Source: a beta proteobacterium CB (lineage in GTDB: Bacteria; Pseudomonadota; Gammaproteobacteria; Burkholderiales; Burkholderiaceae). Taken from it: a DNA stretch of 64,000 nt. Made by a program: the position numbers and the translations under genes. How positions within the stretch are numbered: position 1 is the stretch's first letter; the number at the start of each line of letters is the position of its first letter. Of the stretch, positions 27,051 through 36,117 are shown one piece after another. The stretch lies in assembly GCA_000342265.1 (NCBI GenBank), contig CP004348.1, forward strand, positions 310,001 to 374,000, given 5' to 3'. The notes under the pieces were generated by a model. It was not told the origin of the DNA. It made no database searches and worked only from the letters and a program-made list of their open reading frames with translations.

Positions 27051-28013
27051 ATGTTTACAAATGACCCAAAGCAGCTCTCCCAAGAAATCACCCCTAAGGC
27101 GGTTTTTGAGGGGCGTCGCGATTTAATTAAGAGTGCTGCTGCCGGTGCTTTTGGTTTGGCTCTTGCGCCATGGTTCTCGCGTGATGCACTTGCAAGTAAT
27201 GCTCAGAAATTAATCGCCACACCAAATCCAAACTTTATTCTGAAGGATGAATCGACTAGTTATAAGTATGTGACTGGTTACAACAACTTCTATGAGTTCG
27301 GAACGGATAAATCAGATCCGGCTGCCTATGCTGAGAGCTTGCAAACGCGTCCATGGACGGTGACGATTGAAGGCTTGGTTAAAAAGCCGGTGACCTTGGA
27401 TATAGATTCACTTCTGAAGCTAGCCCCGATGGAGGAGCGCATCTATCGTATGCGCTGCGTGGAGGGGTGGTCTATGGTGATTCCGTGGGATGGTTACTCT
27501 TTATCTAAATTACTGAATCAGGTGCAGCCTTTAGGCTCTGCCAAATATGTAGAGTTTATTTCTTTGGCAGATCGTAAACAAATGCCAGGCTTGAAGAGTC
27601 AGATTATCGAGTGGCCCTACCGCGAGGGCCTACGCTTGGATGAGGCTATGAACCCGCTGACCCTTCTGACCTTTGGTCTTTATGGCGAAACGCTGCCAAA
27701 GCAAAATGGCGCCCCCGTCAGAATCGTGGTGCCTTGGAAATATGGTTTTAAGAGTGCCAAGTCGATAGTTAAAATTCGTTTGACTGAAGAGATGCCGAAG
27801 ACCAGTTGGAGTCAGTTTGATGCACGCGAGTATGGGTTCTATTCCAATGTAAATCCTCTGGTAGATCATCCTCGCTGGAGTCAGGCTACCGAGCGTCGTA
27901 TTGGTGATCCTAAGGGTGTCTTTGCTCCCAAAATGAAAACCCAAATGTTTAATGGTTATGGTGATCAAGTAGCCAGCATGTATTCCGGGATGGATCTGAA
28001 GAAGTTTTATTGA
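27051..28013 (+). CDS. msrP: Protein-methionine-sulfoxide reductase catalytic subunit MsrP
   Basis: The 320-residue molybdenum enzyme has a twin-arginine signal near residue 23 ([11 protein letters not shown]) and the molybdopterin ligand Cys in [11 protein letters not shown] (about residue 136). MsrP repairs oxidised methionines in periplasmic proteins with electrons from MsrQ. The length matches YedY. Its last four bases overlap the msrQ frame. Confidence 0.95.
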   Translation: MFTNDPKQLSQEITPKAVFEGRRDLIKSAAAGAFGLALAPWFSRDALASNAQKLIATPNPNFILKDESTSYKYVTGYNNFYEFGTDKSDPAAYAESLQTRPWTVTIEGLVKKPVTLDIDSLLKLAPMEERIYRMRCVEGWSMVIPWDGYSLSKLLNQVQPLGSAKYVEFISLADRKQMPGLKSQIIEWPYREGLRLDEAMNPLTLLTFGLYGETLPKQNGAPVRIVVPWKYGFKSAKSIVKIRLTEEMPKTSWSQFDAREYGFYSNVNPLVDHPRWSQATERRIGDPKGVFAPKMKTQMFNGYGDQVASMYSGMDLKKFY

Positions 28014-28624
28014 GGTTAAGCGATAAGTGGGGCGTGATGAAGTTATTGATTTTCCTGTTAGCGCTATTGCCCTTAGATCGTTTGATTTGGCTGGGCTTGA
28101 CTGATGGTTTGGGTGCTAACCCCATTGAATTCATCACACGCTCAACGGGCACATGGGCGCTAGTCTTCTTGTGCCTAACTCTGGCGATGACGCCACTGCG
28201 TTTGCTGACAAATGCAACAGCATGGATTCGATATCGCAGAATGTTGGGCTTATTCAGCTTTTTTTATGCAGCTATACATTTTGTAATTTGGCTTTGGCTA
28301 GATCAGGATTTTGACTTGGTGGAAATGCTGAAGGATGTGCTGAAGCGACCATTCATCACCATGGGCTTTATCAGCCTTGTTTTACTGATTCCGCTAGCCG
28401 TGACCTCTACCCATTGGGCTCAAAGAAAATTAGGTCGTCGTTGGGCTTTATTGCATCGACTGATTTATCTCATTGCCTGTACTGCGATCCTCCATTATTG
28501 GTGGCATAAGGCGGGAAAGAACGATTTGAATACCGTAACAATCTATGCAGTTGTTTTGCTACTGCTGTTATGTTGTAGGATTCCTTATATTCGCAAGCTG
28601 TTAGGTAAGCGATCCACCATCTAA
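28010..28624 (+). CDS. msrQ: Heme-binding membrane subunit MsrQ
   Basis: The 204-residue integral membrane protein has about six helices and conserved His residues of the ferric-reductase-like family ([30 protein letters not shown]). It passes electrons from the quinone pool or flavin to MsrP. The start is either TTG 28010, overlapping msrP and preceded by GAAGAAG, or ATG 28037, preceded by a G-rich site. I keep the longer form but cannot decide. Confidence 0.92.
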   Translation: MRLSDKWGVMKLLIFLLALLPLDRLIWLGLTDGLGANPIEFITRSTGTWALVFLCLTLAMTPLRLLTNATAWIRYRRMLGLFSFFYAAIHFVIWLWLDQDFDLVEMLKDVLKRPFITMGFISLVLLIPLAVTSTHWAQRKLGRRWALLHRLIYLIACTAILHYWWHKAGKNDLNTVTIYAVVLLLLLCCRIPYIRKLLGKRSTI

Positions 28625-28637
28625 AGACATTCCGCTG

Positions 28638-29213
28638 ATGCCCCTGTTTTCATATTGTCGTGCTTCACTTATTTCTATATTAGGCTTATTGCTGATTGGT
28701 CTTGGGTCTTCCCAAGTCATGGCGCAACAGGGCGACCAGAGTGTGAAGACCATAGCCGCTTTGGATGTTCCTCGCTACCTCGGCACTTGGTATGAGATTG
28801 CAAAGCTTCCGAACTGGTTTCAGAAAAAATGTGTTTCGAATACGAAGGCCGTCTATACCGCCAAACCAGATGGCAATCTTCGGGTTCTCAATAGCTGTAA
28901 GACTGCTACGGGGGAAACTTCGGAGGCAGAAGGCTTGGCTCGCCAGATTGGCGCGAAAGATTCACCTAAATTAGAAGTGCGCTTTGCCCCTGAATGGCTT
29001 TCTTTTCTACCTTTGGTGTGGGGTGATTATTGGGTGATTGATTTAGATCCACAATATCAGGTAGCGGCTGTGAGCGATCCTAGAAGAGAGTACCTTTGGG
29101 TTTTATCGCGGTCACCCCAGCTCGATCCGAAAGTCTATGCCGATTTATTGCAGCGCTTGACGCAGCAACAATTTGATATTCAAAAACTTGAACTCACTTC
29201 TCAGAAGAACTAA
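28638..29213 (+). CDS. Periplasmic lipocalin (Blc-like)
   Basis: The 191-residue protein has a signal peptide ending near VMAQQG (residue 31) and the lipocalin motif YLGTWYEIAKLPNWFQK, with DPRREYLWVLSRSP late in the chain. Blc-type lipocalins bind fatty acids or lysolipids. E. coli Blc is an outer-membrane lipoprotein, but no lipobox Cys is present here, so this one is probably soluble. The next gene starts two bases after its stop. Confidence 0.88.
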   Translation: MPLFSYCRASLISILGLLLIGLGSSQVMAQQGDQSVKTIAALDVPRYLGTWYEIAKLPNWFQKKCVSNTKAVYTAKPDGNLRVLNSCKTATGETSEAEGLARQIGAKDSPKLEVRFAPEWLSFLPLVWGDYWVIDLDPQYQVAAVSDPRREYLWVLSRSPQLDPKVYADLLQRLTQQQFDIQKLELTSQKN

Positions 29214-29214
29214 A

Positions 29215-30153
29215 GTGCCTGAAAAGCGCATCGGCAATTACTTGCTCCCGCCCGGAATCGAGATTTTTGAGCGGGGTTGGTTATCAGCAAACAATGTTTT
29301 ACTCTTTGGCGAAGAGGATGTTTCCTTGGTCGATAGTGGGTACTGTGCTCATCAGCAGATGACGCTTGATTTAGTCTCTAATGCGCTTAAGCAACATGAC
29401 TTAAAAAACCTCAATAAAGTAGTCAACACCCATCTGCATTCTGATCACTGTGGCGGCAATGCGGCTTTATCAGGCGCATTTGATTCTGAGATTTGGATAC
29501 CGGCAGCTGAGGCCATTGCTGTGCAAGATTGGGATGAGCATTTACTCAGCTTTCAACAGCTTGGACAAGAGTGTCCACGCTTTAGTCACCAAGCCCTCTT
29601 GGTGCCTGGTGAAGAAATTATCCTAGGTCCTTATCGCTGGCAAATTCTTGCAGCCCCAGGTCATGACAACCATTCAATTATGTTGTACCAAGAGCAGCAT
29701 CAAATCTTGATTTCTGCTGATGCGCTGTGGGAGCAAGGGTTTGGGGTCATCTTTCCTGAGCTCTGGGGTGAGGGGGGTTTTGAAGAAGTAGCGCAGACCT
29801 TGGAACTGATTGAAAGACTTCCCGTTGCCTTGGTGATCCCGGGACATGGAAAGCCTTTTACTGATGTAAAGCAGTCGATTGAGACTGCAAAATCACGCCT
29901 TGATTACCTCTCAAGCGATGCTGACCGTAATGCACGTCATGGCGCCAAAGTACTCCTCAAGTACAAGCTATTAGAGTGGCGCAGTCGGAAATTGGCAGAT
30001 GCTAAGCAGTGGATTGCGGGTACGCCTGTATTAGAAAATATTCGTAAGCAGCTCAATATGAATGCGGAGGATTATCAGGTTTGGCTGATAGAGGCCTTGG
30101 TGAAATCAAAGGCGGCAATCATCGAGAAAGATCGCTTAGTCAATCTTGACTAA
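29215..30153 (+). CDS. MBL-fold metallo-hydrolase
   Basis: The 312-residue protein contains THLHSDHCGGN (about residue 78), the zinc-binding HxHxDH motif, followed by later His ligands in APGHDNHS and VIPGHGKP. A C-terminal domain of about 100 residues is helical. The reaction is unknown; glyoxalase II-like thioester hydrolysis is one option. The frame is open into the lipocalin gene, but GTG 29215 lies two bases after that gene's stop with AGAAG ahead, so I start there. Confidence 0.83.
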   Translation: MPEKRIGNYLLPPGIEIFERGWLSANNVLLFGEEDVSLVDSGYCAHQQMTLDLVSNALKQHDLKNLNKVVNTHLHSDHCGGNAALSGAFDSEIWIPAAEAIAVQDWDEHLLSFQQLGQECPRFSHQALLVPGEEIILGPYRWQILAAPGHDNHSIMLYQEQHQILISADALWEQGFGVIFPELWGEGGFEEVAQTLELIERLPVALVIPGHGKPFTDVKQSIETAKSRLDYLSSDADRNARHGAKVLLKYKLLEWRSRKLADAKQWIAGTPVLENIRKQLNMNAEDYQVWLIEALVKSKAAIIEKDRLVNLD

Positions 30154-30161
30154 AGCACTCC

Positions 30162-30995
30162 TCAGAAATTAAACGACAATTTCCCATAAAAAGACCAGTC
30201 GTAAATTGGATAGCTTTGCACTACCTGCTTACTAGCACCTACCGCGAATAAGAAGCTTTTATTCAGGCGATGGGTCACCATGGCATCAAGCGGGACGAAC
30301 CAACCACCGCCTCCACCCGTGTTCCAGGAGATTCCATTCTCATCCCAAAAACGAAGCTGAGTATTGGGAGTGAGATTAAAGCCCAGTGTCGGGAAAATAT
30401 TGAGATTGCGAACTAGGGGTGGTTGATTGGGGTTATTCGCAAATGAATTACTCTTAGTATCAAATCCGTACATATATCTTAAAAGAGGTGAAAAGTCAGA
30501 GAGAGGTGACTTACTTCCTTGGCGCGGTACATACACAGTGCCGATCTGAGGGCCTGCTGCCCATTGCCCGTAATTACCAAAGGGAAAGACAATTCGTCCG
30601 CCTAAGGTTCCCTCCCAGTTTTTCAGAACATTGGGATGATTTCCCCAGACGGTTAGCATCGTATTGCCAGCGCTGTAAGTACCCGTCTGATGTTGCGGAA
30701 GTTCAGGTCCGTAAGTTGAAACATAGGAGGTATCGAGTCGCATGGTTCCGCGCCACCGATCAAACTGCAGGGGCTGGTAGTACCGTAACTTGAGAGTATC
30801 GCTTTGAGTTTGCTCACCAAACGTATCGTGATAACCCCAGAATTCTAGAATCCGCTGACTTGAATATTGATCGGATGCCTTCTCCAAGTTTAAAAAGCCT
30901 CCCGAGAACTTGCTTTCATCAGCCAAAGCTCCCCCCATGAATCCCAGCAGAATCAATGAAGTAAGGGTGTGAGTGAAAATCCGCAACAATGTCAT
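30162..30995 (-). CDS. Predicted outer-membrane beta-barrel protein, function unknown
   Basis: The 277-residue protein has a signal peptide ending near ALADES (residue 26) and many aromatic-rich alternating strands. It ends in YGKLSFNF, a C-terminal Phe typical of proteins assembled by the BAM complex. It contains a Gly run (NTGGGGGWF). It may be a porin or a lipid-linked barrel; no family is recognised. The gene is divergent from the SDR gene. Confidence 0.7.
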   Translation of the reverse strand: MTLLRIFTHTLTSLILLGFMGGALADESKFSGGFLNLEKASDQYSSQRILEFWGYHDTFGEQTQSDTLKLRYYQPLQFDRWRGTMRLDTSYVSTYGPELPQHQTGTYSAGNTMLTVWGNHPNVLKNWEGTLGGRIVFPFGNYGQWAAGPQIGTVYVPRQGSKSPLSDFSPLLRYMYGFDTKSNSFANNPNQPPLVRNLNIFPTLGFNLTPNTQLRFWDENGISWNTGGGGGWFVPLDAMVTHRLNKSFLFAVGASKQVVQSYPIYDWSFYGKLSFNF

Positions 30996-31047
30996 ATACG
31001 CAGTAATATAAATGACTCAGTCAATTACAAAAAATAAGCAGAAAAAT

Positions 31048-31818
31048 ATGGAACATACAGTTTTAGTAACCGGCGCTACCGCTGGCTTTGGAGAGGCAAC
31101 TGCTAGAAGATTTTTGGCAAACGGCCATAAGGTAATTGCTTTAGGTAGGAGGGTGGAGCGCTTAGAGGCTTTAAAGGCATCCCTTCCCATAGATCAGCAG
31201 TCTCGGCTACTGACCTTAGCTGTTGATGTTTGCGATAGCTCCAAAGTGGATAGTCTTGCGGCCACCTTACCAGCGGAGTTTGCCAAGGTGACAGTGCTGG
31301 TGAATAACGCTGGATTAGCCCTAGGTTTAGAGCCGGCGCATCAAGCTTTTCTCACGGACTGGGATCAAATGATTGATACCAATATCAAAGGGCTGGTGCA
31401 TATGACGCGCGCTTTCTTGCCAGGAATGGTGGAGCGTAAATGTGGTCACGTCATTAATCTGGGTTCGGTAGCGGCAAGCTATCCCTACCCGGGCGGTAAT
31501 GTGTATGGTGGAACCAAAGCCTTTGTTCAGCAATTTAGCTTAAATCTGAGGGCAGATTTAGTTGGTACACCAGTACGCGTTACTTGTGTTGAACCAGGAA
31601 TGTGTTCTGGAACTGAGTTCTCGAATGTGCGCTTTAAAGGTGATGACGATAAAGCAGGCAAAGTCTATTCTGGTGTGAAAGCATTGAGTGCAGATGATGT
31701 GGCTGAAGCTATTTACTGGTCTGCTAATTTGCCAAGCCACATGAATATTAATTTAGTGGAGTTGATGCCAGTACAGCAGGCATTTAATCCTTTTCATATT
31801 CACCGTGGTGAGTTTTAA
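31048..31818 (+). CDS. ydfG: Short-chain dehydrogenase/reductase, YdfG-like
   Basis: The 256-residue protein starts MEHTVLVTGATAGFGEATAR, with the TGxxxGxG cofactor motif, and has NNAGLALG and catalytic Ser and YGGTK (Tyr-x3-Lys) in order. E. coli YdfG reduces 3-hydroxy acids and malonic semialdehyde with NADPH. The C-terminal NINLVELMPVQQAF segment matches YdfG. An in-frame ATG at 31012 would add 12 residues not seen in the family, so I start at 31048. Confidence 0.88.
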   Translation: MEHTVLVTGATAGFGEATARRFLANGHKVIALGRRVERLEALKASLPIDQQSRLLTLAVDVCDSSKVDSLAATLPAEFAKVTVLVNNAGLALGLEPAHQAFLTDWDQMIDTNIKGLVHMTRAFLPGMVERKCGHVINLGSVAASYPYPGGNVYGGTKAFVQQFSLNLRADLVGTPVRVTCVEPGMCSGTEFSNVRFKGDDDKAGKVYSGVKALSADDVAEAIYWSANLPSHMNINLVELMPVQQAFNPFHIHRGEF

Positions 31819-31824
31819 GGAGGC

Positions 31825-32364
31825 CTAGACTGTCGGTTTCCATTTATAAAACTTGGGATAGACACGCATCACTACAGGCCCATCAAAGTCCCAAGATTTG
31901 CAGGTTCCCAAATACAGAGGCGGTTTGTTGTCATCCGGGTCAAATAGAGCGCCTGGAATCGATTGAAAAGCAGCAGTAGCGATATTGCTGAGCAGTTCTC
32001 GCAAGTGGGTGCAACCCTTGATGCCTCCAAGATGTTCATTAATCGTTTTGCGCCAACCTTTGCCAAGGCGCGCTCCAATCAGTGCATCCATTGGGGGTAT
32101 CACTTGCGGGCATTCTGGATGGGGGTGGCTATCCATGGCTACCTCAATTGCTTGAATGACCAATTCAGTATTTACGGTGATGCGAACCCACATATCGTGA
32201 AACGCTTGGCCTGGTTCCCAAGTTTTTCCGCCGGTCGTAAAGGGGTGAAATTTGAAGTCCCGTAAATGCGCCTCAATATCCCATAGGCCATCTTCTCTAG
32301 CATACCCCTGAAAGGTGATTTCACGAGTATGAAGTGGATTTCTGCTGGTTGGGCTTGAGAGCAT
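31825..32364 (-). CDS. DUF2889 family protein
   Basis: A protein of about 179 residues containing REITFQGYAREDGLWDIEAHL and GCTHLRELLSN, typical of DUF2889. The family function is unknown; it is widespread in beta- and alphaproteobacteria. It is soluble and lacks a signal peptide. A TTG at 32403 would lengthen it by 13 residues. I prefer ATG 32364, which sits just before the conserved start. Confidence 0.8.
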   Translation of the reverse strand: MLSSPTSRNPLHTREITFQGYAREDGLWDIEAHLRDFKFHPFTTGGKTWEPGQAFHDMWVRITVNTELVIQAIEVAMDSHPHPECPQVIPPMDALIGARLGKGWRKTINEHLGGIKGCTHLRELLSNIATAAFQSIPGALFDPDDNKPPLYLGTCKSWDFDGPVVMRVYPKFYKWKPTV

Positions 32365-32464
32365 GGTAACGGTAAGTAAGAAGCTAGGGGCGGTATATGA
32401 CAATCATAACGGCTTCATTTGACAGTCGCAAAATCTCTTGGCTTTGTAGTATTCTCGGCAACAT

Positions 32465-33199
32465 ATGGCCAAACCGATCTCTCTTGAAAAAATATTGTTT
32501 AGCCAAGGCTTTGGCACTAGGCGCTATTGCAGCGATTTGGTTTATGCTGACCTCGTCAAGGTCAATGGTGTTTTGGCAGAAGATCCGGAAGCGCGTATCG
32601 CCACTGAAGGATTGCTGCTTAATGTGGAGGGTCAAGATTGGGAGTTTCATGAAAAAGCCTACATCGCCTTTAACAAGCCACCAAACTATGAATGCTCACA
32701 CAAAACTACGCATCATCCCAGTGTCTACAGTTTGCTACCCAAGCCTTTTGTTGAGCGGGGTTTGCAATGTGTTGGACGTTTGGACTACGACACTACAGGC
32801 TTAATTTTGATCTCAGATGACGGTCAGTTCATTCATAAGATGACTACACCAAAGAAAAATATTGGTAAGGTGTATGAGATCACCACGCCGGAGCCCATTA
32901 CCCAAAAACAGATAGAGAACTTGCTAAATGGCGTTGTTCTAGACGACGATCCAAAGCCCTGTTTTGCCACAGCATGTAAGCAGCTTGGTGAGAATGTATT
33001 GGCAATGACTATTGTTGAGGGCCGTTACCATCAGGTGAAGCGAATGATGGCTGCCGTGGGTAATCATGTTGCGAAGCTTCACCGAGCAGAAATCGGTCAA
33101 TACGTCATGCCTGCTGATTTGGTAGAAGGTGAGTGGCGCTGGCTTTATCCGGAAGATTTACAGAAACTGTCTAAGAGTGTGGACGCCCCAATTGCCTAA
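32465..33199 (+). CDS. Ribosomal RNA pseudouridine synthase, RsuA/RluE family
   Basis: The 244-residue enzyme has an N-terminal S4-like RNA-binding domain (LEKILFSQGFGTRR) and the catalytic motif GRLDYDTTGLILISDDG, whose Asp attacks the uridine. The order and length match RsuA, which modifies 16S rRNA position 516. Specificity is not proven by the sequence. The pterin dehydratase gene begins within its last bases. Confidence 0.87.
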   Translation: MAKPISLEKILFSQGFGTRRYCSDLVYADLVKVNGVLAEDPEARIATEGLLLNVEGQDWEFHEKAYIAFNKPPNYECSHKTTHHPSVYSLLPKPFVERGLQCVGRLDYDTTGLILISDDGQFIHKMTTPKKNIGKVYEITTPEPITQKQIENLLNGVVLDDDPKPCFATACKQLGENVLAMTIVEGRYHQVKRMMAAVGNHVAKLHRAEIGQYVMPADLVEGEWRWLYPEDLQKLSKSVDAPIA

Positions 33200-33494
33200 A
33201 CCCAAACCCCTTGCAAATGATTTTGACTTTGCAGCAATATTGCCTGATTGGCAGGTAAATCTCGCTACTCAAGAGCTAGGTCGGACATTTGTATTTGGGG
33301 ATTTCAAGAGCGCATTTCAATTTATGACTCTATGTGCACACTTTGCTGAGGAGTTAGATCACCACCCGGATTGGTCTAATGCTTGGAATAAGGTGTCAGT
33401 GTCCTTGAGCACCCATTCAATGAAGGCTTTGACCGAGCTCGACATCACCATGGCAAAAGCCATGGATCAATACGCCCTTCAAATATTGGCTTAA
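33192..33494 (+). CDS. 4a-hydroxytetrahydrobiopterin dehydratase (pterin carbinolamine dehydratase)
   Basis: A protein of about 100 residues contains HFAEELDHHPDWSNAWNKV, the [ED]x3HHx3W motif of the pterin dehydratase family, and a following NKVSVSLSTHS strand. It recycles the cofactor used by aromatic amino-acid hydroxylases, or may have a moonlighting role. No phenylalanine hydroxylase gene is near. The start is uncertain: TTG 33192 overlaps the previous gene by eight bases, and GTG 33177 is an alternative. Confidence 0.85.
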   Translation: MPKPKPLANDFDFAAILPDWQVNLATQELGRTFVFGDFKSAFQFMTLCAHFAEELDHHPDWSNAWNKVSVSLSTHSMKALTELDITMAKAMDQYALQILA

Positions 33495-33500
33495 TTCAAT

Positions 33501-33719
33501 TTACTGAGCTTCCTCATCATCTTCATCTTCTGAGGTGATGCTCATGAGGATGGTTGCCAGGAGACCATAGACAACTTCAGTAGCGATCATGCCATCTTCA
33601 TCAAGCTCATCAATTAGATCATTCAAGCAATCTTCTGTTGGCTCATTTAAGAGTGTCATGGCGCATTCGCACCCATAGTCAAAATCTTCGTCGTTTTGGG
33701 TTTGAGTGTCGTTTGTCAT
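33501..33719 (-). CDS. Small acidic protein, function unknown
   Basis: The 72-residue protein is strongly acidic, with an Asp/Glu-rich C-terminus (TSEDEDDEEAQ) and a Cys pair in GCECAM. One hydrophobic helix is predicted at about residues 45-60. No family recognised. It converges on the pterin dehydratase gene with six bases between stops. Confidence 0.55.
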   Translation of the reverse strand: MTNDTQTQNDEDFDYGCECAMTLLNEPTEDCLNDLIDELDEDGMIATEVVYGLLATILMSITSEDEDDEEAQ

Positions 33720-33777
33720 AAGAATCCTTTAAGTGATGCTGCAGAATAGCAAATAAAGCCTCGCTCGCCCAGCCCTA

Positions 33778-34320
33778 TTATTTCAGCAGGGCGAGAACTT
33801 CTTTGAATGCTGGATTTTGAGCTGTCTTAAGCCATTCAAACCCGAGCATCTCCGCCGTAATGAGTCGTGCCCCAGCAATTTGTAATCGATCAAGTGCTAT
33901 TTGCTTATCGAGTGCTCGGCGTGAGCCAACTCCGTCTACCACTATCGAAACATCGTAACCCTCGTCTATTAACTTGAGTGCTGTTTGCATTAAGCACACA
34001 TGAGTTTCGCATCCCATCAGAATGCATTGCTGACGATTATTGGGAATAGATTGAATCAAACCATCGGCACAGGCATTGAAATGTTCTTTATGAATCGTTT
34101 CGCTACAAAAAGTCTTAATGGACTCAATATTGGCCCCTAAACTTTTTGGGCTTTGTTCCGTAGCGATAATTGGAATCTCAAGTATTTGGGCAATTTGAGC
34201 AGTGCGGATACATTGCTTCAGTACAGCCTCGCCTTGATCAATTGCTGGCATTAGGCGCCCCTGTAAATCGATCAAGATGAGGATTGAAGTTTCAGGGTGA
34301 ATTTGAGTTGATTTATTCAC
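33778..34320 (-). CDS. Isochorismatase-like cysteine hydrolase
   Basis: The 180-residue protein has the family catalytic triad pattern: Asp in ILIDLQGRLMPAI near residue 17, a central Lys, and Cys in GCETHVCLMQTAL near residue 108. Such enzymes hydrolyse isochorismate, nicotinamide or small amides. The substrate is unknown. The start is GTG, overlapping the GNAT gene stop by four bases, so the pair is co-translated. Confidence 0.85.
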   Translation of the reverse strand: MNKSTQIHPETSILILIDLQGRLMPAIDQGEAVLKQCIRTAQIAQILEIPIIATEQSPKSLGANIESIKTFCSETIHKEHFNACADGLIQSIPNNRQQCILMGCETHVCLMQTALKLIDEGYDVSIVVDGVGSRRALDKQIALDRLQIAGARLITAEMLGFEWLKTAQNPAFKEVLALLK

Positions 34321-34847
34321 AGTAGCAGGCTCACGGTTTGAAAGTCAGGGTCATCATTCATGCTGGTGATCTGAAAGCCCAGATCAGAAACTAGATTAAG
34401 CATTCTCGAATTCTTACTCAAGACGTACCCAAGCATTTCTTGTATTCCATTTTCTTTTGCATGCTCTATGAGGTCAAGCATCAAATGCGTACCGACGCCA
34501 TGTGCAGTATGGTTATCACTCACGCTGAGAGAAAACTCACAAACATTCTGATTGGGTGGGGTCACATATCGGGCGATGCCGATAACCTCCTCAGCTCCAG
34601 CCGGGTTTGACATGACTGCAAGCAAAGCCATTTCTTTCTTGTAATCTAGATCCAAGATGTCATCTAGAAAGTCATCTGGAAGTTTGGAGATTGCATGGGC
34701 AAATCGGAGATAACGACTTTCGGGTGAGAGGTGATTAAACAGCTCAATAATTCGCTCTCGATCATCCGATTGAATAGGGCGAATCAGGTAATGAGCCTCA
34801 TCGCTAGGCGAAAAAGTCTTATTGGTAAATGCGTTCGGCATGTTCAT
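34317..34847 (-). CDS. GNAT family N-acetyltransferase
   Basis: The 176-residue protein has the acetyl-CoA binding segment SDNHTAHGVGTHLMLDLIEHA (motif A), a typical GNAT start (YLIRPIQSDDRERIIELF) and HLSPESRYLRF. This last segment recalls the GNAT domain attached to some acyl-CoA synthetases, which acetylate lysines. It is the first gene of a two-gene unit with the isochorismatase-like gene. Confidence 0.83.
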   Translation of the reverse strand: MNMPNAFTNKTFSPSDEAHYLIRPIQSDDRERIIELFNHLSPESRYLRFAHAISKLPDDFLDDILDLDYKKEMALLAVMSNPAGAEEVIGIARYVTPPNQNVCEFSLSVSDNHTAHGVGTHLMLDLIEHAKENGIQEMLGYVLSKNSRMLNLVSDLGFQITSMNDDPDFQTVSLLL

Positions 34848-34958
34848 GAATTGGGGTATGCAAGTCTTGATATTTCAGAATACCCTTTTTATGCATTTGC
34901 TCAAACCCTTTTAGCCCTAAAATAGACTTCTACTCATTTTGCGCTTGGCAAGTCCTTC

Positions 34959-35732
34959 ATGATTTCTTTGGTTCAGGCTTTTAACGACCACTCTTTCGCC
35001 TTTTTTGTGTTGGCGTCCATCAGTGTCATCGTGGTTGGAATTTCTAAAAGTGGATTTGGTGCTGGCTTGGGAGTGCTGTCATTGCCGCTGATGGCGAGTC
35101 AGTCAAGCATCCATGAAGCCTTGGCTATCTTATTGCCACTCTTAATTGCGATTGATTTGGTGGGGTTAAGGCGATTTTTGAAAAACGCCGACTGGCGAAT
35201 ATTGAAGTTGGTTCTTTTGCCGGCTGCATTCGGAATGTTGCTGGGTTATCTTTTTTTCTCCGTCATTACCCCTAAAATTCTTTCTCTCTCGATCGGTATT
35301 TTTACCTTACTATTTTTAATTCAAAGTTTAGTAATGTCGCGCTTGGATCTTAAGGGGGCTAAGCCATTCCCATGGCTTGGAAGATTGATGGGAGGGGTAT
35401 CTGGCTTCACCTCTTTTGTTGCGCATATAGGCGGCCCCCCAATTACGATCTACATGTTGAGGGAGAAGGTTTCCCCAATGATCTATACCTCCACATTAGG
35501 TATATTTTTTACAGTGATGAATTTTGGCAAGCTAGTGCCGTATGCCTATCTTGATTTGCTGAACTTTGACCAGTTGGCTACATCAATCCTCTTGTTACCC
35601 TTGGTACCGGTTGGTGTGTATTTGGGGTTTTATTTAGCTGGGAAGATTTCAGCAAAATGGTATTACATCATTGTCCAATTTTTCTTATTGGTCGCGAGTA
35701 TTAAATTAATTGCTGATGGCCTGCTCGCCTAA
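34959..35732 (+). CDS. TauE/SafE family exporter (second copy in the window)
   Basis: The 257-residue protein has about eight helices. It carries GISKSGFGAGLGVLSLPLMA near residue 25 and VSGFTSFVAHIGGPPI in the second half, the two family repeats. It is distinct from the 12676-13500 copy and has no sulfur genes beside it. It probably exports an anionic or sulfur compound. The stop lies inside the longer frame of the next gene. Confidence 0.85.
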   Translation: MISLVQAFNDHSFAFFVLASISVIVVGISKSGFGAGLGVLSLPLMASQSSIHEALAILLPLLIAIDLVGLRRFLKNADWRILKLVLLPAAFGMLLGYLFFSVITPKILSLSIGIFTLLFLIQSLVMSRLDLKGAKPFPWLGRLMGGVSGFTSFVAHIGGPPITIYMLREKVSPMIYTSTLGIFFTVMNFGKLVPYAYLDLLNFDQLATSILLLPLVPVGVYLGFYLAGKISAKWYYIIVQFFLLVASIKLIADGLLA

Positions 35733-35751
35733 CTTGGGCCAAGAAAGACTT

Positions 35752-36069
35752 ATGCATACCTCGACTCGGCTTAATGCAATTGTTATTTTCGGAATAAGCT
35801 TTAGCTTGTCTTTTCCAATGACTGTAATTGCGCAGACATTCTCCCCCTATACTCCCCAGCAAATCCGGGAGTTTAATAATCAGCCGATTGCGCCCATAGA
35901 AACTCCTGCAGGCCCAGTGTACTTAGAGGCTCCTCCTGTAGGTCAAAAATCAAATGCACCTTTTGATTCTCGCTACATCAAAAATCCAGATGGTGAGGAG
36001 CAGGCCGAAGCACAGAGTTCTGAATCAGCTGCACCCTTTGAGCCAATCCCCTCCACTCTTACCTTCTAG
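35752..36069 (+). CDS. Small exported Pro-rich protein, function unknown
   Basis: A protein of 105 residues with a signal peptide (hydrophobic stretch at about residues 9-24, VIAQTF at the cleavage region). The rest is Pro-, Gln- and Glu-rich and probably disordered. The open frame extends upstream into the TauE/SafE gene, but ATG 35752, preceded by AGAAAG and followed directly by a signal sequence, is the better start. It is followed by a PpiC-type foldase gene. Confidence 0.6.
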   Translation: MHTSTRLNAIVIFGISFSLSFPMTVIAQTFSPYTPQQIREFNNQPIAPIETPAGPVYLEAPPVGQKSNAPFDSRYIKNPDGEEQAEAQSSESAAPFEPIPSTLTF

Positions 36070-36117
36070 TAATACCTAGCTGTTAAGATTGTTTCTATAT
36101 TTTAGAAAAGAGTAACT